DNA of 64,000 bases from Lachnospiraceae bacterium UBA7196. GTDB lineage: Bacteria > Bacillota > Clostridia > Lachnospirales > Lachnospiraceae. The stretch is taken from positions 1-64,000 of the forward strand of contig DKUU01000037.1 of the NCBI GenBank assembly GCA_002490835.1, read 5' to 3'. Positions within the stretch are counted from its first letter, which is position 1, and each line of letters starts with the position of its first letter. Position numbers and translations under genes: made by a program. The notes beneath the pieces are model-generated. The model ran no database searches, was not told where the DNA came from, and was given only the letters and a program-made list of their open reading frames with translations. This document shows positions 44,149-52,509 of the stretch, piece by piece.

Positions 44149-45654
44149 ATGAGAAAGAGCGGTGTTTTGCTGCCTGTTTCCGCCATCCCTTCCCCGTATG
44201 GAATCGGCGCATTTTCCAAAGAGGCGTATGACTTTATTGATCTGTTAGAAAAAGCAGGGCAGTCTTATTGGCAGATCCTGCCGCTTGGACCCACGGGATA
44301 TGGGGATTCGCCCTATCAGTCTTTTTCCACCTTTGCGGGAAATCCCTATTATATTGATTTAGAGGCGCTTGTCGAGGCGGGGTATCTGACGAAGAAGGAC
44401 TGTGAGCAGTATGACTTCGGTGACGATGACGTCTATGTTGATTATGAAAAGATTTACCTGTCCCGCTTTAAGGTCTTAAAAAAGGCATTTTTGAACAGTG
44501 GGATTGAGAAGGACGAGGCCTATCGGCAGTTTGTGGAGGAGAACGCTTACTGGCTGAAGGACTACGCCCTTTATATGGCGGTAAAGAATGCTTTCGACGG
44601 CAAGAGCTGGGCTGAGTGGGATGAGGACATCAAGCTGCGTAAGCCGGCGGCAATGAAGAAATATGCTGAAAAATATGCGGAGGAAGTGGCCTTTTACCAG
44701 TTCCAGCAGTATCTGTTTGCAAAACAGTGGTTTGCCCTGAAAGCGTACGCGAATGAAAAGAAGATCGATATTATTGGGGACATCCCCATTTATGTGGCCT
44801 TTGACAGCTCGGATACATGGGCGAACCCGGAGCTTTTCCAGTTGGATCAGACGCTGACGCCTGTGGCGGTAGCCGGCTGCCCGCCTGATGCCTTTTCCGC
44901 GACAGGGCAGCTTTGGGGGAATCCGCTCTATCGCTGGGAGTATCATCAGAAGACGGATTACGAGTGGTGGATGAAGCGCATTGCTTACTGCTATCAGCTC
45001 TACGATGTGGTGCGTATCGATCATTTCAGAGGGTTTGATGAGTATTATTCGATTCCCTATGGCGATCCTACGGCGGAATTCGGGCATTGGGAAAAGGGGC
45101 CCGGCTATGATATTTTTAGGACCATGAAGACAAAGCTGGGGAAAAAGGCCGTGATCGCGGAGGATCTCGGATTTTTGACTAAATCGGTCATTAACTTGGT
45201 GAAAAAGACCGGTTATCCCGGTATGAAGATTTTGCAGTTTGCCTTTGATTCCCGCGAGGACAGCGATTATCTGCCGCACAACTATACAGCGAACAGCATC
45301 GTTTATACGGGGACGCATGACAACGATACGACGCTTGGCTGGTATGACAAGCTTGCGCGCAAAGATAAAGTTTTTGCCAAGGAGTATTTGCATATCAAAT
45401 CGAACAAAGATATCCAGTGGGAGTTTATCCGGGCGGCGATGGCCAGCGTGTCGGATACCTGTGTGATTCCGATGCAGGATTATCTGGGATTGGGAGCAGA
45501 GGCGCGGACGAACATCCCCTCGACTCTGGGGATCAACTGGAAGTGGCGGATGCTGCCCGGACAGTTTACCGAAGAGCTGGCGGAGCGGATCCTTGCGATG
45601 ACGAAACTCTATGCGAGAATGGGACGGAAGGCGGAAAGTCCGGCAAAGAAGTAA
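44149..45654 (+). CDS. malQ: 4-alpha-glucanotransferase (amylomaltase)
   Basis: 501 residues from the ATG at 44149; GTG 44107 is earlier with no ribosome site. GH77 motifs: SPYGIGAFSKEAYDFID, QILPLGPTGYGDSPYQSFS, VRIDHFRGFDEYYSIP (nucleophile region), AEDLGFLT and THDNDTTLGW. It disproportionates maltooligosaccharides in glycogen or starch use. No other glycogen gene is adjacent. Confidence 0.95.
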   Translation: MRKSGVLLPVSAIPSPYGIGAFSKEAYDFIDLLEKAGQSYWQILPLGPTGYGDSPYQSFSTFAGNPYYIDLEALVEAGYLTKKDCEQYDFGDDDVYVDYEKIYLSRFKVLKKAFLNSGIEKDEAYRQFVEENAYWLKDYALYMAVKNAFDGKSWAEWDEDIKLRKPAAMKKYAEKYAEEVAFYQFQQYLFAKQWFALKAYANEKKIDIIGDIPIYVAFDSSDTWANPELFQLDQTLTPVAVAGCPPDAFSATGQLWGNPLYRWEYHQKTDYEWWMKRIAYCYQLYDVVRIDHFRGFDEYYSIPYGDPTAEFGHWEKGPGYDIFRTMKTKLGKKAVIAEDLGFLTKSVINLVKKTGYPGMKILQFAFDSREDSDYLPHNYTANSIVYTGTHDNDTTLGWYDKLARKDKVFAKEYLHIKSNKDIQWEFIRAAMASVSDTCVIPMQDYLGLGAEARTNIPSTLGINWKWRMLPGQFTEELAERILAMTKLYARMGRKAESPAKK

Positions 45655-45765
45655 AGATATTGTGAGCGGTGCAGGGAGCTGCAGAGTCGGTCCTTGGCGC
45701 CGCTCATTTGTTCATTGGAGAGAGAAGAGGCAAGGCTTTACTGAGAAAGGAACCGGTGAAACGAA

Positions 45766-46272
45766 ATGGAGATAGAACGCAAATTTACCGTGACCAGACT
45801 GCCTGATGATCTGGAATCTTATCCCTGCCGCGTCATCGAGCAGGCCTATTTAAATACTGACCCGGTTGTCAGGATCCGCAAGGAGGACGATTCCTACTAC
45901 CTGACTTATAAGGGAAAGGGGCTTCTTGCCAGAGAGGAGTATAACCTCCCTCTAAATGAGGCGTCTTACTATCATCTGCGCGAAAAGGCGGACGGCAATG
46001 TGATCAGCAAAAAGCGCTATGTGATACCGATTCAGGAACCGAAATTCAATATGACATATCTGTCATCTTTAGAAAAGCCAGTTGACTCAGTTAGTCTATC
46101 CGTGGAACTGGATATTTTTGAAGCGCCTTTCGCACCGCTTGTTATTGCTGAGGTGGAGTTCCCGGATCAGGAGATGGCGGTTGCCTTTCAGCTACTTGAC
46201 TGGTTTGGTCAAGATGTAACGAACGATCCTGCCTATCATAATTCGAATCTCAGCAGGCGGGAGTTTGCTTGA
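45766..46272 (+). CDS. CYTH-domain phosphohydrolase
   Basis: 168 residues. MEIERKF gives the ExExK metal/triphosphate motif, followed by RIRKEDDSYYLTYKGKG and the KKRYVIP strand. The CYTH family includes inorganic triphosphatases, thiamine triphosphatases and class IV adenylate cyclases; the short bacterial form is usually a triphosphatase. AAAGGAA lies upstream. Confidence 0.8.
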   Translation: MEIERKFTVTRLPDDLESYPCRVIEQAYLNTDPVVRIRKEDDSYYLTYKGKGLLAREEYNLPLNEASYYHLREKADGNVISKKRYVIPIQEPKFNMTYLSSLEKPVDSVSLSVELDIFEAPFAPLVIAEVEFPDQEMAVAFQLLDWFGQDVTNDPAYHNSNLSRREFA

Positions 46273-46323
46273 TTGCTTCCACGGAGCTTTTTTGCGATTT
46301 AAAAAGCAGTGCATCCGTGTGCT

Positions 46324-47067
46324 TTATCGATCTTGGGATTCAGATAAAAAGGCAAGCATTTCATCTTTGCTAAGAGCATGCGCCGAGCAGGCTTTTTCGT
46401 CGTTATCGGTAATGCCCAGATCTTCTGCGAATCTTTCGTAGGACGCTTCGTCCGTCTCTTCCCCCAGATGAAAGTATTCGGTGATGCCTTCGCCGGTATA
46501 AATGTTTTTCTCGTCATAGACAGCATTATAAACATAATTCAGGATGGGCGTATCGCTGTCGGTGAGCGTCCTGTCCTTTGCCGCCAGATAGTATGATCTC
46601 CCGTAACCGCCCTCGTCTCCGCCGCCGTTCCATCTTGCAAATTCACACAAAATCCCCGTTCGTTCAAAATAAGTCAGTTCTACCGTGCTGAGGGAATCCG
46701 CCAGACAAAAGAGGGCGTTGTCCTTTAGCGTGTAAACGGAATAAGTAAGGTAATAACTGTCGTAGATTACCAGCTCCGGAAGGTTGTCATCGTCCAGATA
46801 AATTAGGGAAAACAGCGTGTTCTCATTTGTGTTATCCGTGACGGCCTGTGCGTAGATTTTCTGATAGTCGGGAAGCTGAGTATCCGTGGCGGGCACTGCG
46901 GACTGCAATTCCGTTTCCGATTCCGGCTGTGCTAAGGTCTCTGATATCGGCGCTTGCACGGCTGAATCGACGGGAACGGAAGTCTGCGGCGGTTCACTGC
47001 CTGTGAAACCGCAGGCGGTGAGCAGGAGGAGAATGGGAAGTATGAGGGTTATTTGTTTTTTTCGCAT
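46324..47067 (-). CDS. Lipoprotein of unknown function
   Basis: 247 residues with lipobox LTAC (ILLLLTACGF), a Ser/Thr/Pro/Glu-rich stretch (about 25-65), and a C-terminal region with LIYLDDDNLPELVIYD, the FG-GAP-like pattern common in clostridial surface lipoproteins. AAAGGAG precedes the ATG. Secreted and membrane-anchored; ligand unknown. Confidence 0.78.
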   Translation of the reverse strand: MRKKQITLILPILLLLTACGFTGSEPPQTSVPVDSAVQAPISETLAQPESETELQSAVPATDTQLPDYQKIYAQAVTDNTNENTLFSLIYLDDDNLPELVIYDSYYLTYSVYTLKDNALFCLADSLSTVELTYFERTGILCEFARWNGGGDEGGYGRSYYLAAKDRTLTDSDTPILNYVYNAVYDEKNIYTGEGITEYFHLGEETDEASYERFAEDLGITDNDEKACSAHALSKDEMLAFLSESQDR

Positions 47068-47159
47068 GGGAAGCTCCTTTTCCTATCCCAATTTTAACAT
47101 ATTTTTTTGGATTAGAAATGAAAGTTCTGTATTTCTTTTAAAACAATTAAGATTATGCC

Positions 47160-47208
47160 TTGACAAAGCGACATATATGTCGCATAATAAAAGCGACATG
47201 AGTGTTGC
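47160..47208 (+). promoter_or_regulatory. Promoter with two operator palindromes for the TetR gene
   Basis: TTGACA (47160-47165), 17-base spacer, CATAAT (47183-47188). A perfect 16-base palindrome GCGACATATATGTCGC (47168-47183) fills the spacer, and an imperfect copy GCGACATGAGTGTTGC (47193-47208) covers the start of transcription. Repressor binding would block RNA polymerase. Confidence 0.8.
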
Positions 47209-47234
47209 AAAATTGACTTGAAAATGGAGGAAAA

Positions 47235-47363
47235 TTGAAAAATAAGTCTGATGACCTTATTTTTCGATCGCGAGTTTGTGTCGGAGCCACAAACTCGGAA
47301 TCGCAGAGCAAAATTTGAGATTTTGCTCGCGTGTCGTCGCGAAAAGATGCTCCGACATGGAGG
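47235..47363 (+). promoter_or_regulatory. Repeated structured leader element, copy A
   Basis: Hairpin 1 at 47235-47246/47256-47267, hairpin 2 at 47271-47280/47288-47297 with loop TCGGAGC, hairpin 3 at 47306-47314/47320-47328, then TGTCG (47332-47336) facing CGACA (47353-47357) just before GGAGG. TGTCGGAGC (47279-47287) is fully complementary to GCTCCGACA (47349-47357). ATGGAGG flanks it on both sides (47224-47230 and 47357-47363). Confidence 0.75.
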
Positions 47364-47368
47364 AAAGA

Positions 47369-47959
47369 ATGAGTCAAAAAGGGGACAAGACAAGGCAGAA
47401 CATCCGGGACACGGCATACCGCCTGTTTGCGGAAAAGGGATTTAAAGAAGTTACCATGAAAGATATCTGCGAAGCGACAGGCTTAAGCCGCGGCGGACTG
47501 TACCGCCACTATGAGAGTACAGGGCAGATTTTTTTGGAGATCGTAAATGCTTTTTCCGACCGGCAGCAGAGTGAAGTGCTTACTAAAATCGAGCGGCGCA
47601 TTCCGGCGGCTGTGATATTGGAGGAACTTCTTGCGAAATATGCAGAGGAAATGTCGGATGACGAAAATTCCATCAGCCTTGCTATTTACGAGTTTTACAG
47701 TAATTCGGCGATTTCCAAAGAGGATAATTCTGTGAAAAAACAGTATGAAATCGCAAAGGAAGTGTGGGTAGAGCTGATCAACTATGGGATCAGTACCAAA
47801 GAGTTTAGCTGTGTCAATCCGGAAGCCGTCTTTCATGTGCTCGTATTTGCCTATCAGGGGGTGCGAATGTATAGTAAATTGATGGAAATAGATCAGAAGA
47901 TTCCGAAGCAGATCGTTGGGGAAATCAAAAGACTTTTGTTAAAGGAAAACGATAATTAG
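47369..47959 (+). CDS. TetR-family transcriptional regulator
   Basis: 196 residues from the ATG at 47369, 5 bases after GGAGG. HTH at about 27-50: VTMKDICEATGLSRGGLYRHYESTG. The ligand half is helical, of the TetR_C-like form often found with stress or efflux genes. Two operator-like palindromes in its promoter point to autoregulation. Its leader is copy A of the repeated RNA element. Followed 34 bases later by a GNAT gene that may share the transcript. Confidence 0.9.
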   Translation: MSQKGDKTRQNIRDTAYRLFAEKGFKEVTMKDICEATGLSRGGLYRHYESTGQIFLEIVNAFSDRQQSEVLTKIERRIPAAVILEELLAKYAEEMSDDENSISLAIYEFYSNSAISKEDNSVKKQYEIAKEVWVELINYGISTKEFSCVNPEAVFHVLVFAYQGVRMYSKLMEIDQKIPKQIVGEIKRLLLKENDN

Positions 47960-47993
47960 GTTTTAAATCGCAGAGGGCAGAAAAGAGGATAAT

Positions 47994-48518
47994 ATGAGTG
48001 AAGATATTATTTTGGTCAGACCTACTTTAGAGTTGAAAGAAGAAGCGCTTGCTTACCGCGAGGAACACTTTCAGCAGGGTGAAACGATTATCTACGGAAG
48101 TGAACTGTTTGACAAGACGGAAAGTTATGAGGAATGGCTGACAGATGTAACACGAAACACTGACCCGGAAACGGTAAATGAAAACTGGGTCGTTACCGAC
48201 ACCTTTTTTGCAGTCAGAGAAAGTGACGCAAGGATCGTCGGGATCATTGATCTGCGGCATACGCTGAATGATTTTTTGAAAGACTTGGGGCATTGCGGGT
48301 ACAGTGTGCGCCCGTCGGAGAGAAGAAAAGGATATGCGACAGAAATGTTATGTAAACTTATAGAAGCGGCAAAGGAAGCGGGGATGAAGGAACTTCACAT
48401 ATCCGTTGAAAAGGAAAACACGGCGTCGAGGAAGGTGATCGAAAAGAATGGCGGCGTGTATGAGCGGAGTTTTGTTTTTGAGGGGGAAGCGGCGGATGTT
48501 TATCGGATTGGTTTGTAA
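47994..48518 (+). CDS. GNAT-family N-acetyltransferase
   Basis: 174 residues. Acetyl-CoA-binding motif GYSVRPSERRKGYATEML (about 101-118) and the following ISVEKENTASRKVIEKNGG are typical of GNAT enzymes. The substrate is not evident; similar proteins act on small molecules or protein N-termini. AGAGGATAAT precedes the ATG. A terminator follows. Confidence 0.85.
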   Translation: MSEDIILVRPTLELKEEALAYREEHFQQGETIIYGSELFDKTESYEEWLTDVTRNTDPETVNENWVVTDTFFAVRESDARIVGIIDLRHTLNDFLKDLGHCGYSVRPSERRKGYATEMLCKLIEAAKEAGMKELHISVEKENTASRKVIEKNGGVYERSFVFEGEAADVYRIGL

Positions 48519-48523
48519 CGAAA

Positions 48524-48563
48524 AAGGTGTAATGTCTTGCCGTAGGATAAGACTTTACACCTT
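48524..48563. terminator. Terminator between convergent genes
   Basis: AAGGTGTAATGTCTT pairs with AAGACTTTACACCTT (48549-48563), one mismatch, 10-base loop. Confidence 0.85.
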
Positions 48564-48584
48564 GGTTATTGGGTTGCGTTATGT

Positions 48585-48746
48585 TTAGCTTTCGATACCT
48601 TCAATTACCCGTGACAGATCGCGTTCCAATTTCTTTTCGAGTTTTTCATAATCCTTGTCGCGAAGCATCTCCAGTTCATCTTCGATGCGGATGCGTTCTT
48701 TTCGCAGATGGTCTTTGTATTGCAGATCAGATGGCATTTCGTACAT
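48585..48746 (-). CDS. 53-residue coiled-coil microprotein
   Basis: Reading right to left, MYEMPSDLQYKDHLRKER is followed by a Glu/Lys/Leu/Arg amphipathic helix ending LERDLSRVIEGIES. AGAGGG is 8 bases before the ATG, and a TTTACA/TATAAT promoter lies 55 bases upstream on the same strand. Highly charged helix without membrane segment. The good expression signals and sense composition support a real gene. Function unknown. Confidence 0.65.
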   Translation of the reverse strand: MYEMPSDLQYKDHLRKERIRIEDELEMLRDKDYEKLEKKLERDLSRVIEGIES

Positions 48747-48798
48747 CCTTTCACCCTCTTTACAGACAGCTATGTAGCAGTAGTGTTCATCTGCTTCT

Positions 48799-48827
48799 AT
48801 TATAAAGGGATTTTGTAGCGGTGTAAA
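48799..48827 (-). promoter_or_regulatory. Promoter of the 53-residue gene
   Basis: On the minus strand: TTTACA (48827-48822), 17-base spacer, TATAAT (48804-48799). The remaining gap up to 49113 holds no supported gene. Confidence 0.65.
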
Positions 48828-49113
48828 GTCCTATTTGTTTGTCAAGGGACCAAAAATATACGGTAAATCGTTTGCATGGAAATTCCCGGCGAATTGCCGC
48901 GACACGTACGGCGCAGAATGGCCGCACAGACCAGATGTAAATGATAGGGATGCGATAGCACAGTGCAGAAGATGTGTCAAGGGTTTGTGTCACTTTGAAA
49001 ACGGAATCGGATTATATCATCAAATAGGTTATCAGTTTCCGTAGATTCTGTGTTATAATAGTTTCAATCAGTTGATGTAACTTAGTGATGATTTATTTAG
49101 GGAAAAGGGGAAA

Positions 49114-50028
49114 ATGACAATGTGGAAGTGGATGTACTTGTTTCCGTTGCTTTTTATGATGGCAATGATTGTATTTATAATTGTGATCATTGCAGTACAA
49201 AACAGGCAGTATAAAAAGACGGAATATTTTGAGCAGACTAAATATCCGTATTTGAGGGTTTTATTTAACAAAGGACGGCTGGGTGAATTTTATACCTATA
49301 AATACCTGAAATCGCTCGCTGGCTACAAGCGTTATTTATTTAATTTGTATCTTCCGAAAGAGAATGAGGAAACCACAGAAATAGACGTTGTTCTTTTGCA
49401 TGAATCAGGCATCTATGTGTTTGAATCCAAGAATTACAGCGGTTGGATTTTTGGAAATGAATCTCAAAGATATTGGATGCAAACACTGCCTATGGGAAGG
49501 GGACGTTCGCAGAAAAATAAGTTTTTTAATCCGATTATGCAAAACAAAGGGCATCTAAAATGGCTCCAGACATTTCTTGCCGATCAGTCATTACCCTTCT
49601 ATTCTTACATTGTATTCAGTGACCGCTGCACATTGAAAAAAATTACCTTGACCGGAGACGACCATAAGGTTGTGAAACGCTGTGACCTTCTTTCGGCAGT
49701 TCGTCAAAATGTTGCAAAGACAGGAAGTCGATTATCGCAGGAAAAAATTGACGATTTATTTGTAAGATTATATCCACTGACGCAGATGGATGAGGCCGGG
49801 AAAATAGCGCATATTCAAACGATTCAGCAAAAAACAGAGAAGCGTGTTTCTCAGCCTGTTCCTGTTGTTTTGGAAATGCCAAAGACTGAGGAACCGATAT
49901 GTCCCCGTTGCGGTGGAAAACTGATTTTGCGCACGGCAAAGAAAGGGGAACGACAGGGGAAGCAGTTTTTTGGTTGTTCTAATTTCCCGAAATGCAGATA
50001 CATAGAGGAATTGTCGGATGAATCATAA
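49114..50028 (+). CDS. NERD-domain membrane protein with topoisomerase-type zinc finger
   Basis: 304 residues. Membrane segment at about 8-27; NERD nuclease-related domain with GRLGEFYTYKYL, TEIDVVLLHESGIYVFESKNY (Asp and Glu-x-Lys nuclease-like residues); C-terminal zinc finger CPRCGGKL ... FFGCSNFPKC, the type found in topoisomerase IA tails. NERD proteins are suspected nucleases or DNA-binding proteins. The GNAT start overlaps or nearly abuts its stop. Confidence 0.85.
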   Translation: MTMWKWMYLFPLLFMMAMIVFIIVIIAVQNRQYKKTEYFEQTKYPYLRVLFNKGRLGEFYTYKYLKSLAGYKRYLFNLYLPKENEETTEIDVVLLHESGIYVFESKNYSGWIFGNESQRYWMQTLPMGRGRSQKNKFFNPIMQNKGHLKWLQTFLADQSLPFYSYIVFSDRCTLKKITLTGDDHKVVKRCDLLSAVRQNVAKTGSRLSQEKIDDLFVRLYPLTQMDEAGKIAHIQTIQQKTEKRVSQPVPVVLEMPKTEEPICPRCGGKLILRTAKKGERQGKQFFGCSNFPKCRYIEELSDES

Positions 50029-50041
50029 AAGGGAAAACATC

Positions 50042-50563
50042 ATGAAAACCATTGAAATTACGACGAAGCGCCTGACCTTAAAACCCTTGGGCAGCGAATA
50101 CCTGGAAACGGTGAACATCTACGCCACCGACTATGAAAACACCAAATATATGGTGCATCTGCCGAATGAGAACATAGAGGAAACCGCGGCATTTCTGGCA
50201 GGGGTAGATGCGGAGTGGGCAAAAGAGAAACCGGAGTCTTACGAATTTGCAATGCTTTATCAGGGCGAACAGATCGGTGCGGTCGGTATCTATTTTGAAG
50301 ACGGCATCGGGGAGCTTGGCTGGATCGTGAATAAAAAGCATTGGCGAAAAGGGTTTGCCTATGAGGCGGCGAAAACCCTTGTCTCCTATTTTTCGGAGCA
50401 TATGGGAACGACACACTTTATTGCCCACTGCGATACGGAGAATACGGCTTCCTATAAAGTCATGGAAAAGCTGGGTATGACCAGAACCGGAGAGTGGGGC
50501 GGACGAAGGAACCGGGCGGCAGCAGAGGACAGTTTTGAGTATCAGTATGAACTGATTTTATAG
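50042..50563 (+). CDS. GNAT-family N-acetyltransferase (RimJ/RimL-like)
   Basis: 173 residues starting at 50042 after AAAGGGAAAA; an ATG at 50018 would overlap the NERD gene. TTKRLTLKPLGSEYLETV opening, WIVNKKHWRKGFAYEAAKTL as the acetyl-CoA loop, and HCDTENTASYKVMEKLGM are the RimJ/RimL pattern. May acetylate a protein N-terminus or an antibiotic. Confidence 0.87.
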   Translation: MKTIEITTKRLTLKPLGSEYLETVNIYATDYENTKYMVHLPNENIEETAAFLAGVDAEWAKEKPESYEFAMLYQGEQIGAVGIYFEDGIGELGWIVNKKHWRKGFAYEAAKTLVSYFSEHMGTTHFIAHCDTENTASYKVMEKLGMTRTGEWGGRRNRAAAEDSFEYQYELIL

Positions 50564-50631
50564 AAAATGAAGTGACAAAAGGCATGAATTGAAGTTATGT
50601 AAACCAACAGTACGGACAGGACACAGCTGAC

Positions 50632-51978
50632 ATGAATCACGATCTGACAAAAGGAAATGTGACAGGTTCGCTGCTTACTTTCGCGGCGCCGATGATCCTT
50701 GGAAATTTGTTACAGCAGTGCTACAACATAGCGGACACCTGGGTGGTGGGGAAATTCGTGGGCGCGGACGCGCTGGCGGCGGTCGGTTCTTCCTATGCCT
50801 TGATGACATTCCTAAATTCCCTGCTGATCGGGCTGTGCATGGGCGGCGGCGCCGTCTTTTCTTATTATATTGGCAAGGGCGACAGGGAAAAGGTGCGGGC
50901 CTGCGCGCAGACGGCTTTTGTGCTGATCGGCCTGTTGGCGGCGGCGCTCACGCTGTTGTCGCAAGGATTGATGCGCCCGATCCTGATGCTGCTGCGCACG
51001 CCTGCGGAACTTTACGGGATGACAAAGGATTATCTGGCGGTGGTCTTTTGGGGGATATTCTTTGTATTTCTTTATAATTACTTTGCCTTTCTGCTGCGTG
51101 CGCTGGGCAATTCAGTGGCGCCGCTTTATCTTTTGGGCGCGGCTTCGGCGCTCAATATCGCGCTGGACTTATTTTTTGTATGCAGTCTGGGACGGGGGCT
51201 TGTCGGTGCGGCGGAGGCGACGGTGATCGCACAGGCGGTTTCTGGGCTGGGTTTAGGGATTTATCTTTGGATAAAGGAGCCGTACTACCGGTTTTCCCTG
51301 AAACGCTTCCTGCGGGAAGAAAAGCCAGTGGGAGAGATCTGCGGCTATTCCCTGATGACCGGAGTACAGCAGTCTGTGATGAATTTTGGGATTCTGATGG
51401 TGCAGAGTCTGGTCAACAGTTTTGGGCCGGCGGTGATGGCGGCATTTGCGGCCACCGTGAAGATTGACACCTTTGCCTATATGCCGGCGCAGGAGTTTGG
51501 CAATGCCTATTCCATTTTTATCTCGCAGAATTTCGGTGCGGGAAAACGGGATCGGGTCAGGCAGGGGACCAGAAAAGCGATGACGGTTTCCGCCGTTTTC
51601 TGCGGAGTGATCTCGGCACTGGTATTTGCATTTGCAAGGTTTCTGATGTTGATTTTTGTGGATGGCGGGGAGACGGAGATCATCAGAATCGGCATGCAGT
51701 ATCTGCGGATTGAGGGCGCCTGCTACATCGGTATCGGCATTTTGTTTTTGCTCTACGGGTATTTCCGGGGTGTGAACAGACCGGGCATATCTCTGGTGCT
51801 GACGGTGATCTCTCTGGGGACGCGGGTGGTGCTGGCTTATCTTCTGGCGGCAGTTCCGGCGATCGGCGTACCCGGCATCTGGTGGGCGATCCCGATTGGC
51901 TGGGCGCTGGCGGATGCGACGGGGATTTTGTTGATGCGGCGGAGCGATATAAGCAGACAGCGGGAAAGAACCGATTGA
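50632..51978 (+). CDS. MATE-family exporter
   Basis: 448 residues with about twelve membrane helices. DLTKGNVTGSLLTFAAPMIL and QCYNIADTWVVGKFVGADAL are the usual DinF-like opening. Second MATE gene in the window (the other is at 11419) and only moderately similar to it. AGGA lies about 10 bases upstream. Substrate unknown. Confidence 0.9.
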   Translation: MNHDLTKGNVTGSLLTFAAPMILGNLLQQCYNIADTWVVGKFVGADALAAVGSSYALMTFLNSLLIGLCMGGGAVFSYYIGKGDREKVRACAQTAFVLIGLLAAALTLLSQGLMRPILMLLRTPAELYGMTKDYLAVVFWGIFFVFLYNYFAFLLRALGNSVAPLYLLGAASALNIALDLFFVCSLGRGLVGAAEATVIAQAVSGLGLGIYLWIKEPYYRFSLKRFLREEKPVGEICGYSLMTGVQQSVMNFGILMVQSLVNSFGPAVMAAFAATVKIDTFAYMPAQEFGNAYSIFISQNFGAGKRDRVRQGTRKAMTVSAVFCGVISALVFAFARFLMLIFVDGGETEIIRIGMQYLRIEGACYIGIGILFLLYGYFRGVNRPGISLVLTVISLGTRVVLAYLLAAVPAIGVPGIWWAIPIGWALADATGILLMRRSDISRQRERTD

Positions 51979-52039
51979 CAGGACGCGTCGCTTTGCGGTA
52001 GTCTTAAATGGTGACTGAAGTTGTGATTCTATGAGAAGA

Positions 52040-52115
52040 AAGGGGACTTGTATATGAGAAGATATGTTATCGCTGCATAGCACTGGCTATTGCAGAAAAA
52101 CATAAATTGCTATAG
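52040..52115 (+). promoter_or_regulatory. Leader with 8-codon ORF and hairpin, before the CD3324 gene
   Basis: AAAGGGG (52039-52045) precedes the short ORF MRRYVIAA (52054-52080), which ends GCA-TAG. Its stop lies in the 5' arm of a hairpin: GCACTGGCTAT with ATAGCCAATGC. The same layout occurs at 57278-57374. Confidence 0.6.
52054..52080 (+). CDS. Putative leader peptide MRRYVIAA
   Basis: Eight codons plus TAG, with AAAGGGG 8 bases before the ATG. The last codon and stop (GCA-TAG) are shared with the second leader at 57295. A ribosome on this ORF would cover the first hairpin arm. The short size means translation is only inferred. Confidence 0.45.
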   Translation: MRRYVIAA

Positions 52116-52159
52116 CCAATGCTTTTCCTAAACAAAAATAAAAATTTAGGGAGGCAGTC

Positions 52160-52432
52160 ATGGGCTATATGAGAGCAGAAGAGATTCTGCCCATTGAAGT
52201 AATTGAATTGATACAGCAGTATGTGGACGGAGAAAATATTTATATCCCCCGCAAGGCGTCGAAAAGGCAGGCGTGGGGAGCGGGCACGCAGATCAAACAG
52301 GAGCTTCTTTCGCGCGACAGGCAGATTTATCAGGATTATCTTGCGGGCAGCAGGACGGAGGAATTAGCCGATAAATATTTTCTTTCGGAAAAGAGCATAC
52401 AGCGTATCCTGAGAGTGCAGAAATGTTCTTGA
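52160..52432 (+). CDS. CD3324-family HTH protein
   Basis: 90 residues. MGYMRAEEILPIEVIELIQQ, YVDGENIYIPRK and the C-terminal HTH RTEELADKYFLSEKSIQRIL form the CD3324/Mor-like family. Probably a small DNA-binding regulator. TTAGGGAGGCAGTC carries the ribosome site; the leader upstream holds a short ORF and hairpin. Confidence 0.82.
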   Translation: MGYMRAEEILPIEVIELIQQYVDGENIYIPRKASKRQAWGAGTQIKQELLSRDRQIYQDYLAGSRTEELADKYFLSEKSIQRILRVQKCS

Positions 52433-52509
52433 AAATGGGAGAAGAAAACATGAGGCTGACGCGTGGGCGGCGGCCTCATGTAATTTGCCATTGCCTGTCC
52501 TCCTGCTTT

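Noticed and set aside
47276..47368. N-terminal extension of the TetR protein through the leader element
   Set aside because: The frame runs through the hairpins from a non-ATG start without ribosome site; GGAGG lies immediately before the ATG at 47369, where the HTH protein begins normally. The same applies to the DJ-1 gene (58079-58195).
48835..49044. 69-codon frame upstream of the NERD gene
   Set aside because: No ribosome site and mixed composition.
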